64,000 bases of DNA from Bacillus sp. NTK034 (GTDB lineage: Bacteria; Bacillota; Bacilli; Bacillales; Cytobacillaceae). This document shows, piece after piece, positions 9,160 through 17,888 of the stretch. The position numbers and the translations under genes are program-made. The notes under the pieces are model-generated. The model was not told where the DNA came from, did no database searches, and worked only from the letters and a program-made list of their open reading frames with translations. Position 1 is the first letter of the stretch, and each line of letters starts with the position of its first letter. The stretch lies in the NCBI RefSeq assembly GCF_017303275.1, contig NZ_JAFKOJ010000001.1:992001-1056000 (forward strand), given 5' to 3'.

Positions 9160-9209
9160 CGTCACCTAGGATAGTAAGTTTTATGCTTTCAGACGGAAAG
9201 GGGGATATT

Positions 9210-10985
9210 ATGAAAAACCAGGAAATTATTGTGATTGGCGGCGGCCTGGCAGGATTGATGGCCACTATTAAAATAGCAGAAGCCAAAAAGAAAGTGAAAT
9301 TGTTTTCTCTTGTCCCGGTTCGCCGTTCCCACTCGGTGTGTGCGCAAGGTGGCATCAATGGGGCTGTAAATACAAAGGGAGAAGGGGACTCTGTATGGGA
9401 GCACTTTGATGATACGATTTATGGCGGTGACTTTTTAGCCAATCAGCCTCCTGTAAAAGCAATGTGCGAAGCTGCACCGGACATTATTTATTTATTGGCT
9501 AGAATTGGTGTGCAATTTAACCGTACAGAAGAAGGCCATATTGATTTTAGAAGGCTAGGAGGTGCTAAATATTCCAGGACGGCTTTTGCTGGATCGACAA
9601 CAGGTCAGCAAATTCTTTATGCGCTGGATGAACAAGTTCGCAAATATGAAGCTGAGGGTCTTGTTGAAAAATTTGAATACTGGGAATTAGTATCGCTTAT
9701 TAAAGATGATGAAGGAAGATGCAGAGGCATTTCTGCTCAGAATTTAAAATCGATGGCAATTCAGACATTTAAATCAGATGCAGTCATTTTAGCATCAGGC
9801 GGCATAGGCAACATCTTTAGAAAAAGTACAAATTCGATCATCAATACAGGAAGTGCACATAGCATTGCATACCAGCAAGGTGCGAGATATGCAAATGGCG
9901 AATTTATTCAGATTCATCCAACTGCAATTCCAGGGGATGACAAACTTCGGCTGATGTCAGAGTCAGCCCGCGGTGAGGGTGGAAGAGTATGGGTCTATAA
10001 AGAGGGTAAACCATGGTATTTTCTCGAGGAGAAGTATCCTGCTTACGGAAATCTCGTGCCAAGAGATATTGCAACAAGGGAAATCTTCCATGTATGCGTT
10101 GACCTCAAGCTTGGCATCAACGGAGAAAATATGGTTTACCTTGATCTTTCCCACCTGCCTGCAGAATTACTGCAGAAAAAGCTTGGCGGAATACTTGATA
10201 TCTACGAAAAATTTGTGGGCGATGATCCAAGAAAACTCCCGATGAAAATATTCCCAGCTATGCATTACTCAATGGGCGGCCTCTGGGTTGATTATGATCA
10301 GATGACAAATATACCCGGCCTTTTTGCATGCGGAGAATGTGATTACCAATTTCACGGCGGAAACCGTCTTGGAGCTAATTCCTTAGTTTCTGCTATATAT
10401 GGCGGGATGGTGGCAGGCCCTAATGCTGTCAGCTATATAAATAGCCTTGAAAAATCTTGTGAAGACCTTGCACCATTCATTTTTGAAAAGGAAAAGAAAA
10501 AGCAAGAAGAAGAAGTTGAAAAAATCTGCAAAATGAACGGGCATGAAAATCCATATCAGCTGCACGTCGAGATGAGTGACTGGATGGTGGATAATGTGAC
10601 CGTTGTCAGATATAATGACCGCCTTCAAAAAACAGATGAGAAACTCCAGGAACTTCAAACGCGTTTCAGAAACATTGGAATTGATGATGCATCAAGGTGG
10701 CATAACAGAACCGTACCGTTTGTCCGTCAGCTTAAAAATATGCTTGAGCTTGCCAGAGTCATTACGCTTGGCGCTCTTAACCGGAATGAGAGCAGGGGTG
10801 CTCACTATAAACCTGAGTTCCCAAATAGGGATGATGAAAATTGGCTAAAAACTACTATTGCTACATATACCCCGTTTGGTCCAAGCCTTTCTTATGAACC
10901 AGTTGATCTTAAATATATTGCTCCAAGGCCAAGGAGATATGACATTGTAACATCAGGACAAAAAGAAGAGGAATCAAAAGTATAA
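9210..10985 (+). CDS. sdhA: succinate dehydrogenase/fumarate reductase flavoprotein subunit
   Basis: A 591-residue flavoprotein, close to the length of Bacillus SdhA. It has the N-terminal dinucleotide fold VIGGGLAGLMA, the covalent-FAD histidine in RRSHSVCAQGG (His41), the substrate-site segment HPTAIPG, the catalytic arginine region ESARGEGGRVW, and HYSMGGLWVDY followed by GGNRLGANSL. It oxidises succinate, or a substituted succinate, to the enoate. ATG 9210 is preceded by AAAGGGGGA; the in-frame ATG at 9183 lacks a suitable site. It sits between sdhC and sdhB. Confidence 0.93.
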   Translation: MKNQEIIVIGGGLAGLMATIKIAEAKKKVKLFSLVPVRRSHSVCAQGGINGAVNTKGEGDSVWEHFDDTIYGGDFLANQPPVKAMCEAAPDIIYLLARIGVQFNRTEEGHIDFRRLGGAKYSRTAFAGSTTGQQILYALDEQVRKYEAEGLVEKFEYWELVSLIKDDEGRCRGISAQNLKSMAIQTFKSDAVILASGGIGNIFRKSTNSIINTGSAHSIAYQQGARYANGEFIQIHPTAIPGDDKLRLMSESARGEGGRVWVYKEGKPWYFLEEKYPAYGNLVPRDIATREIFHVCVDLKLGINGENMVYLDLSHLPAELLQKKLGGILDIYEKFVGDDPRKLPMKIFPAMHYSMGGLWVDYDQMTNIPGLFACGECDYQFHGGNRLGANSLVSAIYGGMVAGPNAVSYINSLEKSCEDLAPFIFEKEKKKQEEEVEKICKMNGHENPYQLHVEMSDWMVDNVTVVRYNDRLQKTDEKLQELQTRFRNIGIDDASRWHNRTVPFVRQLKNMLELARVITLGALNRNESRGAHYKPEFPNRDDENWLKTTIATYTPFGPSLSYEPVDLKYIAPRPRRYDIVTSGQKEEESKV

Positions 10986-11003
10986 GGAAAAGAAGGTGAA
11001 AAG

Positions 11004-11756
11004 ATGGGTGCTGCAGTAGATATCAAGCTTAAAATAAAGCGAAAAGACTCTTCTGATTCTCCCTTTTACTGGGAGGAATTTAACATACCTTTCCGGAAGA
11101 ATATGAATGTAATATCTGCCTTAATGGAGATACAGAAAAATCCGGTTAACGCAAAGGGAGAAAAAGTAAGATCAGTAGCTTGGGAATATAACTGTCTGGA
11201 GGAAGTCTGCGGAGCTTGCAGCATGAGAATAAATGGAAAAGTTCGCCAGGCGTGCTCTACCTTGGTGGATCGGCTGGAACAGCCAATCCAATTAGAGCCA
11301 ATGGAAACATTTCCTGTAGAAAAGGATCTGGTTGTAAACAGAGACCGCATGTTTAGTGCTCTCAAAAAAATAAAAGGCTGGATCCCTATAGATGGAACCT
11401 ATGCATTGGGGGCTGGTCCTCTAATTTCCTCAGATGTTCAGCAAGAAGCTTATAAGTATTCAACCTGTATGACATGCGGATGCTGCCTGGATGCATGCCC
11501 AAATGTTAATAGCAGTTCACCATTTATTGGCCCGCAGGTATTAGGGCAGACTAAATATTTTAATATGCACCCTACTGGAGCACAGCAGAAGAATGATAGA
11601 TTATCAGTAATGATTGGGGAGGAAGGGTTAGCTAACTGCGGAAACTCCCAGAACTGTGTTCAGGTTTGCCCTAAGGAAATCCCATTAACAACTGCCATTG
11701 CTGAACTAAATAAAGATGCAAATAAATTTGCATTATGGGGCTGGTTAAAGAGATGA
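11004..11756 (+). CDS. sdhB: succinate dehydrogenase iron-sulfur subunit
   Basis: A 250-residue iron-sulfur protein. The [2Fe-2S] cysteines lie in CLEEVCGAC and QAC (Cys64, 69, 72, 84). The two C-terminal clusters are carried by CMTCGCCLDACPN and CGNSQNCVQVCPKE. Length and order match Bacillus SdhB. It passes electrons from SdhA to the SdhC haems. AAGAAGGTGA lies just before the start. The stop codon overlaps the ATG of a second flavoprotein gene, so that protein is probably made together with the complex. Confidence 0.93.
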   Translation: MGAAVDIKLKIKRKDSSDSPFYWEEFNIPFRKNMNVISALMEIQKNPVNAKGEKVRSVAWEYNCLEEVCGACSMRINGKVRQACSTLVDRLEQPIQLEPMETFPVEKDLVVNRDRMFSALKKIKGWIPIDGTYALGAGPLISSDVQQEAYKYSTCMTCGCCLDACPNVNSSSPFIGPQVLGQTKYFNMHPTGAQQKNDRLSVMIGEEGLANCGNSQNCVQVCPKEIPLTTAIAELNKDANKFALWGWLKR

Positions 11757-13294
11757 GGGCAATTCAATATAAACAATATGACGTATTGGTAATTGGCGGG
11801 GGAGAGGCTGCTTTGGCTGCTGCCATTTCTGCTAAAGAAGAGGGTGCGTCAGTGGTTCTGGTTACAAAAGGAAAAGCAGGGCTTGGGGGTTCATCTGTTA
11901 TTTCAGATAGTGTGCATTCCGCCATTTTTTCTCCAGGAGATTCACCTGATATGTTCTTAAAGGATCTATTAGAAGGAGGCAGGCATTTATCAGATAAAAG
12001 ATTAGCTAGAATTTTAGCTGAAGAGTGTACTGTCAGAGTCAATGAATTAGAAAGCAAATTTGGAATTCATTTAGAAAGGGAAAAGGTGGTTAATACTCCT
12101 GGCCATTCTCATCCAAGAAGAGTTTATGCCGGAACAGGACTTGGAAAAAATATTACAAAGCCGATGCGTGATTATGCAATAGAAATAGGTATTGATTTTC
12201 ATGAACAATCTGCAGTTGTTGATTTAATAAAAGATAATAATGAAGTAAAAGGTGCGCTGTTCCAAAAAGACAAGAAGTTTTATATTATTTATTCACCGGC
12301 TGTTATATTGGCAACCGGGGGTTTTGGAGGACTCTATCAATCTTCGGATAATCCAAGGGATGTATCGGGTGAAGGAATTGGCATGGCATGGAGACATGGC
12401 GCTATTCTTGTTGATATGGAGTTTGTGCAATTTTATCCATACCGTTTGCAGCATCCGGGAAATATTGATATCATGACAAAAATTTTTGCGAAAGGAGCTT
12501 TTCTTGTAAACGAAAGAGGGGAACGGTTTATGGAAAAGTATCCTAAAAAAGAGCTTGAAACAAGAGATAAACTCAGTTATGCGATGTTTAAGGAAAATAA
12601 AGTACTTCTGGATTTTTCTGCGGTGGCGGGGAATGTTCTTCAGCTTGACAGTCCATATCTGTATCGTCTGTATCAAAAAGGGCATGAGGGAGAATGGGTT
12701 ATGAGTCCTGTACAGCATTATTGTATGGGTGGAATCCAGACTGATGAATGGGGAAGAACAAACATTCCAGGTCTATACGCTTGCGGAGAAGTGACGGGCG
12801 GACTACATGGGGCGAATCGTTTAGGCGGGGGCTCTTTAACTGAATCACTGGTTTTTGGATACCGTGCGGGAAAGATGGCTGTACAGGAAAAATCGATGGA
12901 GAGCATTGCCGGCATTATGGCCTCAGGAACAGAAGAATTAATAGATAACTCTCCAATAATTGGGGAATCTGAAATGATCAAAAAAGTAAAAGACGTTATG
13001 TGGCAGAAGGTGGGGATTGAAAGAACCTCCCTTTCTTTGAAGGAAGCTGCAGATGAATTAAATTTAATCGCGTTAAATTTGGAGAATGAAAATAGTATTC
13101 AGGCTCTCCAGATTTGTGATAAAGTACGATCCGCATGGGCATCAGCAATCTCCGCAGCTGCAAGGAAAGAAAGCCGCGGAGCACATAAAATTCAGGATGT
13201 TAAAGAAGAAAAGAAGGAGTGGCAGGGCAAAAACAGAATACACAAAACTAGCCTGCAATTTACTCCGTTATCTTCCAAAGTTGAGATGCCTTAA
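11753..13294 (+). CDS. second FAD-dependent dehydrogenase (FrdA/SdhA/NadB superfamily)
   Basis: A 513-residue soluble flavoprotein of the fumarate reductase/aspartate oxidase superfamily. Motifs are VIGGGEAALAAAISAKEEGA (FAD fold), HSHPRRVYAGTG, MEFVQFYPY, HYCMGGIQTD, HGANRLGGGSL and the C-terminal ESRGAH helix. The covalent-FAD histidine of SdhA is absent at the equivalent place (GKAGLGGSSVISDS), so FAD should be bound non-covalently, as in NadB. ATG 11753 overlaps the sdhB stop (ATGA); an in-frame ATG at 11735 lies inside sdhB. It could oxidise a different dicarboxylate or reduce an enoate. It has no membrane segment of its own, so its electron partner is unclear. Confidence 0.82.
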   Translation: MRAIQYKQYDVLVIGGGEAALAAAISAKEEGASVVLVTKGKAGLGGSSVISDSVHSAIFSPGDSPDMFLKDLLEGGRHLSDKRLARILAEECTVRVNELESKFGIHLEREKVVNTPGHSHPRRVYAGTGLGKNITKPMRDYAIEIGIDFHEQSAVVDLIKDNNEVKGALFQKDKKFYIIYSPAVILATGGFGGLYQSSDNPRDVSGEGIGMAWRHGAILVDMEFVQFYPYRLQHPGNIDIMTKIFAKGAFLVNERGERFMEKYPKKELETRDKLSYAMFKENKVLLDFSAVAGNVLQLDSPYLYRLYQKGHEGEWVMSPVQHYCMGGIQTDEWGRTNIPGLYACGEVTGGLHGANRLGGGSLTESLVFGYRAGKMAVQEKSMESIAGIMASGTEELIDNSPIIGESEMIKKVKDVMWQKVGIERTSLSLKEAADELNLIALNLENENSIQALQICDKVRSAWASAISAAARKESRGAHKIQDVKEEKKEWQGKNRIHKTSLQFTPLSSKVEMP

Positions 13295-13316
13295 AGATGA
13301 AAAAGGAGAAGATCGT

Positions 13317-14162
13317 ATGAGAACAATTACTTATGAGGAAATTGTTGAACGAGTTTCGAAAATGTGTCAGGAAGCAAATTTTGATTTAGGGCAGGACGTA
13401 GTGGAAGCTTTTCAATCAGCATTAAAAAATGAATCTTCTGAAACCGGCAAAGACATACTGGAACAGCTAATCTTAAATGCTGATATTGCAAAAAGCGAAC
13501 GGGTTCCAATGTGCCAGGACACTGGAGTATCAGTATTTATCGTTGAGGTTGGACAGGACTGCCATATTGCTGGAGGCAGCATTTATAATGCTATAAATGA
13601 AGGCGTTAAAAAAGGTTATGAAGAAGGGTATTTGAGACATTCAATCGTGGATCACCCTATTACCCGGGAAAAAAGCAAGGGCTATAACACTCCTTCCATA
13701 ATCCACATTGAACTTGTACCTGGGGATCAAATCGTCATCCATATGTCTGCAAAAGGGGGCGGAAGTGAAAACATGAGCAGTCTAAAAATGCTCAAGCCAT
13801 CAGATGGTCTTGAAGGCATTAAGAAGTATATCCTTGATACGGTTGCAATGGCAGGGCCAAATGCCTGTCCTCCTCTTGTGGTGGGAGTTGGAATTGGAGG
13901 CAATTTTGAAAGATGTGCCTATTTAGCGAAGAAATCACTGTTCAGACCAATTGGCCACCGAAGCGAACGCCCAGAGCTTGCCCAATTAGAAAACGAGTTA
14001 ATGGAAGAAATCAATAAACTGGGTATTGGGCCACAGGGCATGGGAGGAAATACAACTGCACTTGATGTGAAAATTGAGATAGAGCCTTGCCACATTGCTG
14101 CATTGCCTGTAGCTGTTAATTTAAACTGCCATGCAAGCAGACATAAAGAAGTCAGATTGTAG
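13317..14162 (+). CDS. class I fumarate hydratase, alpha subunit (FumA-N/TtdA type)
   Basis: A 281-residue alpha subunit of a two-subunit iron-sulfur hydratase (fumarase, tartrate dehydratase or mesaconase). The three cluster cysteines are visible in VPMCQDTG (Cys66), GPNACPPL (Cys184) and NCHASRH (Cys271). It catalyses reversible hydration of an enedioate such as fumarate or mesaconate. I start at ATG 13317, which has AAAAGGAGAAG upstream; the same frame stays open back to 13086 but that stretch lies in the preceding gene. The beta subunit follows after 11 bases. Class I enzymes are known to accept both fumarate and mesaconate. Confidence 0.9.
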   Translation: MRTITYEEIVERVSKMCQEANFDLGQDVVEAFQSALKNESSETGKDILEQLILNADIAKSERVPMCQDTGVSVFIVEVGQDCHIAGGSIYNAINEGVKKGYEEGYLRHSIVDHPITREKSKGYNTPSIIHIELVPGDQIVIHMSAKGGGSENMSSLKMLKPSDGLEGIKKYILDTVAMAGPNACPPLVVGVGIGGNFERCAYLAKKSLFRPIGHRSERPELAQLENELMEEINKLGIGPQGMGGNTTALDVKIEIEPCHIAALPVAVNLNCHASRHKEVRL

Positions 14163-14173
14163 GAGGAATTCAT

Positions 14174-14737
14174 TTGTGTGCTAATATAGTTAGCAGCCCA
14201 ATAGATGAACAAGTATTGATCAGTTTAAAAGCTGGTGACCGTGTCTTGATCAGCGGAACGATATTTACAGCGAGAGATGCAGCTCATAAAAGAATGTCAG
14301 AAGCCCTCCAAAAAGGGGAAGACCTTCCTTTCAAAATTAAAGGCCAAACCATTTATTATGTTGGACCAACCCCAGCAAAGCCAGGACAGATTATTGGATC
14401 AGCCGGGCCGACTACAAGCGGAAGAATGGATAAATATACACCCTCACTGCTGGATCGGGGCTTAAAAGGGATGATCGGAAAAGGCTACAGGAGCCAGGAA
14501 GTAATCGATTCAATGAAGAAAAATAAAGCGGTCTATTTTGCAGCAATTGGCGGTTCTGGAGCATTGATCGCCAGATCTATTAAATCAATGGAAGTAATTG
14601 CTTATGAGGATTTAGGACCTGAAGCGATTTATAAACTGACTGTAGAGAACTTCCCGGCAGTCGTAATTATTGATAGCGAAGGAACAGACTGGTATCAAGT
14701 GGGGAAAGAGCAATTTAAGCAGCAGGCAGATCAGTAA
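14174..14737 (+). CDS. class I fumarate hydratase, beta subunit (FumA-C/TtdB type)
   Basis: A 187-residue beta subunit of the same iron-sulfur hydratase, with the swivel-domain landmarks GDRVLISGTIFTARDAAHKR, YYVGPTPAKPG, GSAGPTTSGRMD and AAIGGSGAL. The start is TTG 14174, supported by AGGAGG 7 bases upstream; the nearby GTG codons are out of frame. It completes the heterodimer with the alpha subunit. It is the last gene before a clear terminator and so closes the ligase-Sdh-fumarase operon. Confidence 0.9.
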   Translation: MCANIVSSPIDEQVLISLKAGDRVLISGTIFTARDAAHKRMSEALQKGEDLPFKIKGQTIYYVGPTPAKPGQIIGSAGPTTSGRMDKYTPSLLDRGLKGMIGKGYRSQEVIDSMKKNKAVYFAAIGGSGALIARSIKSMEVIAYEDLGPEAIYKLTVENFPAVVIIDSEGTDWYQVGKEQFKQQADQ

Positions 14738-14760
14738 AATGCAGCAGGAAGATTGCTGAT

Positions 14761-14803
14761 AAAACAAAACCTCTGAAGTGTTTGTCCGGGGTTTTGTTTT
14801 TTT
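14761..14803 (+). terminator. intrinsic terminator after the fumarase operon
   Basis: AAAACAAAACC (14761-14771) pairs perfectly with GGTTTTGTTTT (14790-14800) and is followed by further T residues. It ends the transcript that began at the SucC-like gene or earlier. Confidence 0.8.
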
Positions 14804-14844
14804 AGTTATTAAAGGCATTTTTTATAATTAAGGAGGGGATTTGA

Positions 14845-15225
14845 ATGAAAATAGAAAGATTGGACCATTTAGTGCTGACGGTACAAAGTATTGAAAAGAC
14901 TTGTGACTATTATAATAAAGTATTGGGAATGGAGATAATAACATTTGGTGAAGGCAGAAAAGCCTTGAGGTTTGGAATCCAGAAAATAAATCTTCACCAA
15001 AAAGGGAATGAATATGAGCCCAAAGCCCTTAATCCAGCAGCTGGATCAGGAGATTTATGCTTCATTACAAAAACTGGTATGAATGAAGTGATAAAACATT
15101 TAGAGTGTTGCAATATTGCAATAGAAGAAGGGCCAGTTGAAAGAACGGGGGCTCTTGGAGCAATTACTTCAGTCTATATTAGAGATCCGGATGGAAATCT
15201 TATCGAACTATCAAACTCCAATTAA
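14845..15225 (+). CDS. VOC-family (glyoxalase/bleomycin-resistance fold) protein
   Basis: A 126-residue single-domain vicinal-oxygen-chelate protein with two beta-alpha-beta-beta-beta repeats. It opens with IERLDHLVLTV, where the histidine is the usual first metal ligand, and ends with DPDGNLIELS, where the glutamate is the usual last ligand. The family includes glyoxalases, dioxygenases and epimerases, so the reaction cannot be assigned. AGGAGGGG precedes the ATG. It is separated from the fumarase operon by a terminator and may be transcribed alone. Standing beside an acyl-CoA pathway it could be an epimerase, but that is a guess. Confidence 0.8.
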   Translation: MKIERLDHLVLTVQSIEKTCDYYNKVLGMEIITFGEGRKALRFGIQKINLHQKGNEYEPKALNPAAGSGDLCFITKTGMNEVIKHLECCNIAIEEGPVERTGALGAITSVYIRDPDGNLIELSNSN

Positions 15226-15247
15226 TACCGCATTTATAGCATTCACT

Positions 15248-15288
15248 AAAAGAAATCCCAAAGCCATCATAGCTTTGGGATTTCTTTT
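15248..15288. terminator. bidirectional intrinsic terminator
   Basis: A perfect 17-bp stem (15248-15264 with 15272-15288) has A-rich and T-rich flanks, so it can terminate in both directions. It separates the plus-strand VOC gene from the convergent minus-strand aldehyde dehydrogenase, whose last codons overlap the stem. Confidence 0.88.
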
Positions 15289-16735
15289 ATAGCTTTATTG
15301 AAACATATTTTACTTCCAAAAATTCATCAAGACCATGGTGTCCGCCTTCTCGGCCCAGCCCGCTTTCCTTTAATCCTCCAAATGGTGCCTGTGCAGTAGA
15401 AGGGACCCCATCATTAATTCCGACTATGCCAAATTCCAATTTCTCATATGCTGTAATCGCTGTCTTTAAGTTTTCGGTAAAGGCATAGGCAGCAAGGCCA
15501 TAACGGGAGCTATTTGCCTTTTCAATTACTTCCTCTATACTCGTAAATTCAATGATCGGGGCAACTGGGCCGAAGGTTTCCTCCTGCATAATCACCATCT
15601 CCTCATGAACCCCGCTCAAGATGGTAGGTTCAAAGAAATAGCCATTGCTATATTCCTTAATCCTGTTCCCTCCATGCTCGATAACTGCACCTTTTTCAAC
15701 TGCATCATCGATATGCTTCTTTACTTTCGTATAGGCTGCTTCATTAATTAAAGGTCCAATTTCCGCATCTGGTTCATAGCCCAAACCTACTTTAATTTTC
15801 GCCACTTCCTCTTTAAGCTTAGCTGTAAATTTAGGAAGAATTGATTTTTCGACATAAATTCGATTTGCACATACACAAGTTTGGCCGCAGTTTCTAAATT
15901 TTGATCCGATTACTCCGCTGACCGCTTTATCCAAATCTGCATCGCCAAAAACGATGACAGGTGCATGACCTCCAAGTTCAAGTGAAACCTTCTTAACAGT
16001 TTCTGCAGCCCCACGCATCAGAAGCTTGCCTACTTCTGTTGATCCGGTAAATGTAATCTTGGCAACACGCTCATCCTGAAGCCAAGTTTGCCCGATTTGT
16101 TGGGCATCCCCGGTGATAACATTGATAACGCCTTTTGGGATGCCTGCCTTTTCTGCAAGTTCAGCTAGTTTTATGGCTGTCAAAGGAGTTAATTCTGCTG
16201 GTTTGATTACGGCTGTACAGCCAGCAGCCAGGGCAGGAGCCACCTTTCTGGTAATCATGGCTGCCGGAAAGTTCCATGGTGTTATTGCTGCTACAACACC
16301 AACTGGCTGTTTAATCAATAGGATTCTCTTATCATGAAAAGAAGCGGGTACTGTCTCACCGTAAATTCTTTTTGCTTCTTCTGCATACCAGGAAATGAAA
16401 CTGGCTGCATATCCCACTTCACCCAGGGCCTCGGACAAAGGCTTCCCTTGCTCTTCCACTAAGACTCTTGCAACTTCTTCTTTATTTTCAATAAGAAGAT
16501 CATGCCACTTTTTAAGCAAGGAGCTTCTTTCATAAGAGGTTGTCTGGGACCAGCTTTTTAATGCTTCATGAGCGGCATCAACAGCAAGTTTCGCTTCTTT
16601 TTCTCCGCCCTTTGGAACTGGGCTGACAATTTCTCCGGTAGCCGGATTGATAACATCAAAGCTTTTCCCTGATTCGGCCTGAACCCACTTTCCATTTATA
16701 TACAACTTATTAAGATCTGCAACTTTAGTGCTCAA
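15287..16735 (-). CDS. NAD(P)-dependent aldehyde dehydrogenase (succinate-semialdehyde dehydrogenase type)
   Basis: A 482-residue aldehyde dehydrogenase, the length of GabD. Landmarks are TPWNFPAAMITRKVAPALAA, FTGSTEVGKLL, the general base in LELGGHAPVIVF, the catalytic cysteine in RNCGQTCVCANR and EETFGPVAPI. It oxidises an aldehyde, plausibly a semialdehyde, to the acid. I chose TTG 16735 (reads MSTKVADL) because GAAAGGG lies about 8 bases upstream; an in-frame TTG at 16753 would put that site inside the gene. It is the last gene of a sigma-54-driven operon, after an alcohol dehydrogenase, so the pair may take an alcohol to an acid. Confidence 0.88.
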   Translation of the reverse strand: MSTKVADLNKLYINGKWVQAESGKSFDVINPATGEIVSPVPKGGEKEAKLAVDAAHEALKSWSQTTSYERSSLLKKWHDLLIENKEEVARVLVEEQGKPLSEALGEVGYAASFISWYAEEAKRIYGETVPASFHDKRILLIKQPVGVVAAITPWNFPAAMITRKVAPALAAGCTAVIKPAELTPLTAIKLAELAEKAGIPKGVINVITGDAQQIGQTWLQDERVAKITFTGSTEVGKLLMRGAAETVKKVSLELGGHAPVIVFGDADLDKAVSGVIGSKFRNCGQTCVCANRIYVEKSILPKFTAKLKEEVAKIKVGLGYEPDAEIGPLINEAAYTKVKKHIDDAVEKGAVIEHGGNRIKEYSNGYFFEPTILSGVHEEMVIMQEETFGPVAPIIEFTSIEEVIEKANSSRYGLAAYAFTENLKTAITAYEKLEFGIVGINDGVPSTAQAPFGGLKESGLGREGGHHGLDEFLEVKYVSIKL

Positions 16736-16753
16736 AATAATCAACCCTTTCAA

Positions 16754-17860
16754 TTAGTCTACTATAATAGAAGCCCGAGTAACTTCGCGTGCTGAGGATT
16801 TATCTAAGGCTTCCTGTATTTGATCAAGCGTAAACTCGGCATCAAGCATTTGATCAAATGGGTATTTTTCAATTGACGCAGATAAGAATTCAAGTGATTT
16901 TCTTAAGTACCATGGATTATACCTAACTATCGGCAGTATTTTAATAGATTTTCTTGTTAATAAGCCTGGATCAAATTCAACAAATTTGCCAATGGAAACG
17001 TTTCCGATTGTAACATATTTTCCGCCTGGGCGAATTAAATGTATACCTTCAGCAAACGCAGCCGGCACACCGGCGAGCTCCATGCCTATGTCTGCTCCCT
17101 TGCCGTTAGTAAGCTGGAGAATGGCATTCTCCCTGGACTCAAGAGTGGAATACTCATTCATGTCTATAACATGGTCTGCACCAAACTTTTTCGCTTGCTC
17201 AAGCCTGTTCTTAATGCTATCTATAACAATCACTTTTGCACCTTTTTCTTTTGCGATTGCAGAAGCGTATAAGCCTAATCCGCCAGCACCCTGAATTACA
17301 ATGGTCTGATTATATCGAAGCTCAGCCTCTTCAATGCCAAAGTATACCTGGGAAAGGGCACAGTTGGCACTTGCTGCAGCAACATCTGATACATTTTCTG
17401 GTACTTTATAAAAGTATTGATTTTCGTGAATATAATAGTGAGTAGCAAATGAACCATGAAAATGAGGTTCAATTTCCGGCTGTTTTGTCCAGAACTCATA
17501 GGCATTTTCACAAAGGTGAAACCTGCCTTCCTGGCAAGGGCTGCATTTACGGCATGTGAGGAAATATGTTGAAACAATCCGATCCCCGACATTTACGGGA
17601 TTACCAGCGTAATCCTTTGTTACCCCTTCTCCAAGCTCATGAATAGTTCCAATCATTTCATGTCCAAGAACTCCCCGTTTAATACTGGGATGATGCCCTC
17701 TCCAAATGTGCAATTCAGATCCGCAAACATTTGTCCTGGTTACCTTAACTACAAGTGAACCTGGCTGTGGAGAAGGGATGCTGTATTCCTGGTATTTGAG
17801 ATTCAAAGGTTCGGTCATTACGGCTACTTTGCCAGTTTTTACGGCTGTTTTTTCTGACAT
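16754..17860 (-). CDS. zinc-dependent medium-chain alcohol dehydrogenase
   Basis: A 368-residue MDR-family dehydrogenase. The catalytic zinc cysteine lies in TNVCGSELHIWRG and is followed by GHEMIG. The structural zinc site is CRKCSPC with the last cysteine in FHLC. The Rossmann motif is GAGGLGLYASAIAKEKGA. It probably oxidises a secondary alcohol or polyol with NAD; the substrate is not identifiable. ATG 17860 is preceded by AGGAGAG at 8 bases; a GTG at 17869 is too close to that site. It lies between the symporter and the aldehyde dehydrogenase genes. Confidence 0.87.
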   Translation of the reverse strand: MSEKTAVKTGKVAVMTEPLNLKYQEYSIPSPQPGSLVVKVTRTNVCGSELHIWRGHHPSIKRGVLGHEMIGTIHELGEGVTKDYAGNPVNVGDRIVSTYFLTCRKCSPCQEGRFHLCENAYEFWTKQPEIEPHFHGSFATHYYIHENQYFYKVPENVSDVAAASANCALSQVYFGIEEAELRYNQTIVIQGAGGLGLYASAIAKEKGAKVIVIDSIKNRLEQAKKFGADHVIDMNEYSTLESRENAILQLTNGKGADIGMELAGVPAAFAEGIHLIRPGGKYVTIGNVSIGKFVEFDPGLLTRKSIKILPIVRYNPWYLRKSLEFLSASIEKYPFDQMLDAEFTLDQIQEALDKSSAREVTRASIIVD

Positions 17861-17888
17861 TTTTAACACTCTCCTATCATCTTAATAT

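Noticed and set aside
11388-11393. Other GGATCC/GGATAC matches as extra operators
   Set aside because: Matches such as those near 11388, 36571, 44996 and 51071 are inside coding sequence and lack the second half-site.
13086-13316. Upstream extension of the fumarase alpha frame
   Set aside because: This stretch lies inside the flavoprotein gene in another frame and has no ribosome binding site; ATG 13317 with AAAAGGAG fits the family's normal start.
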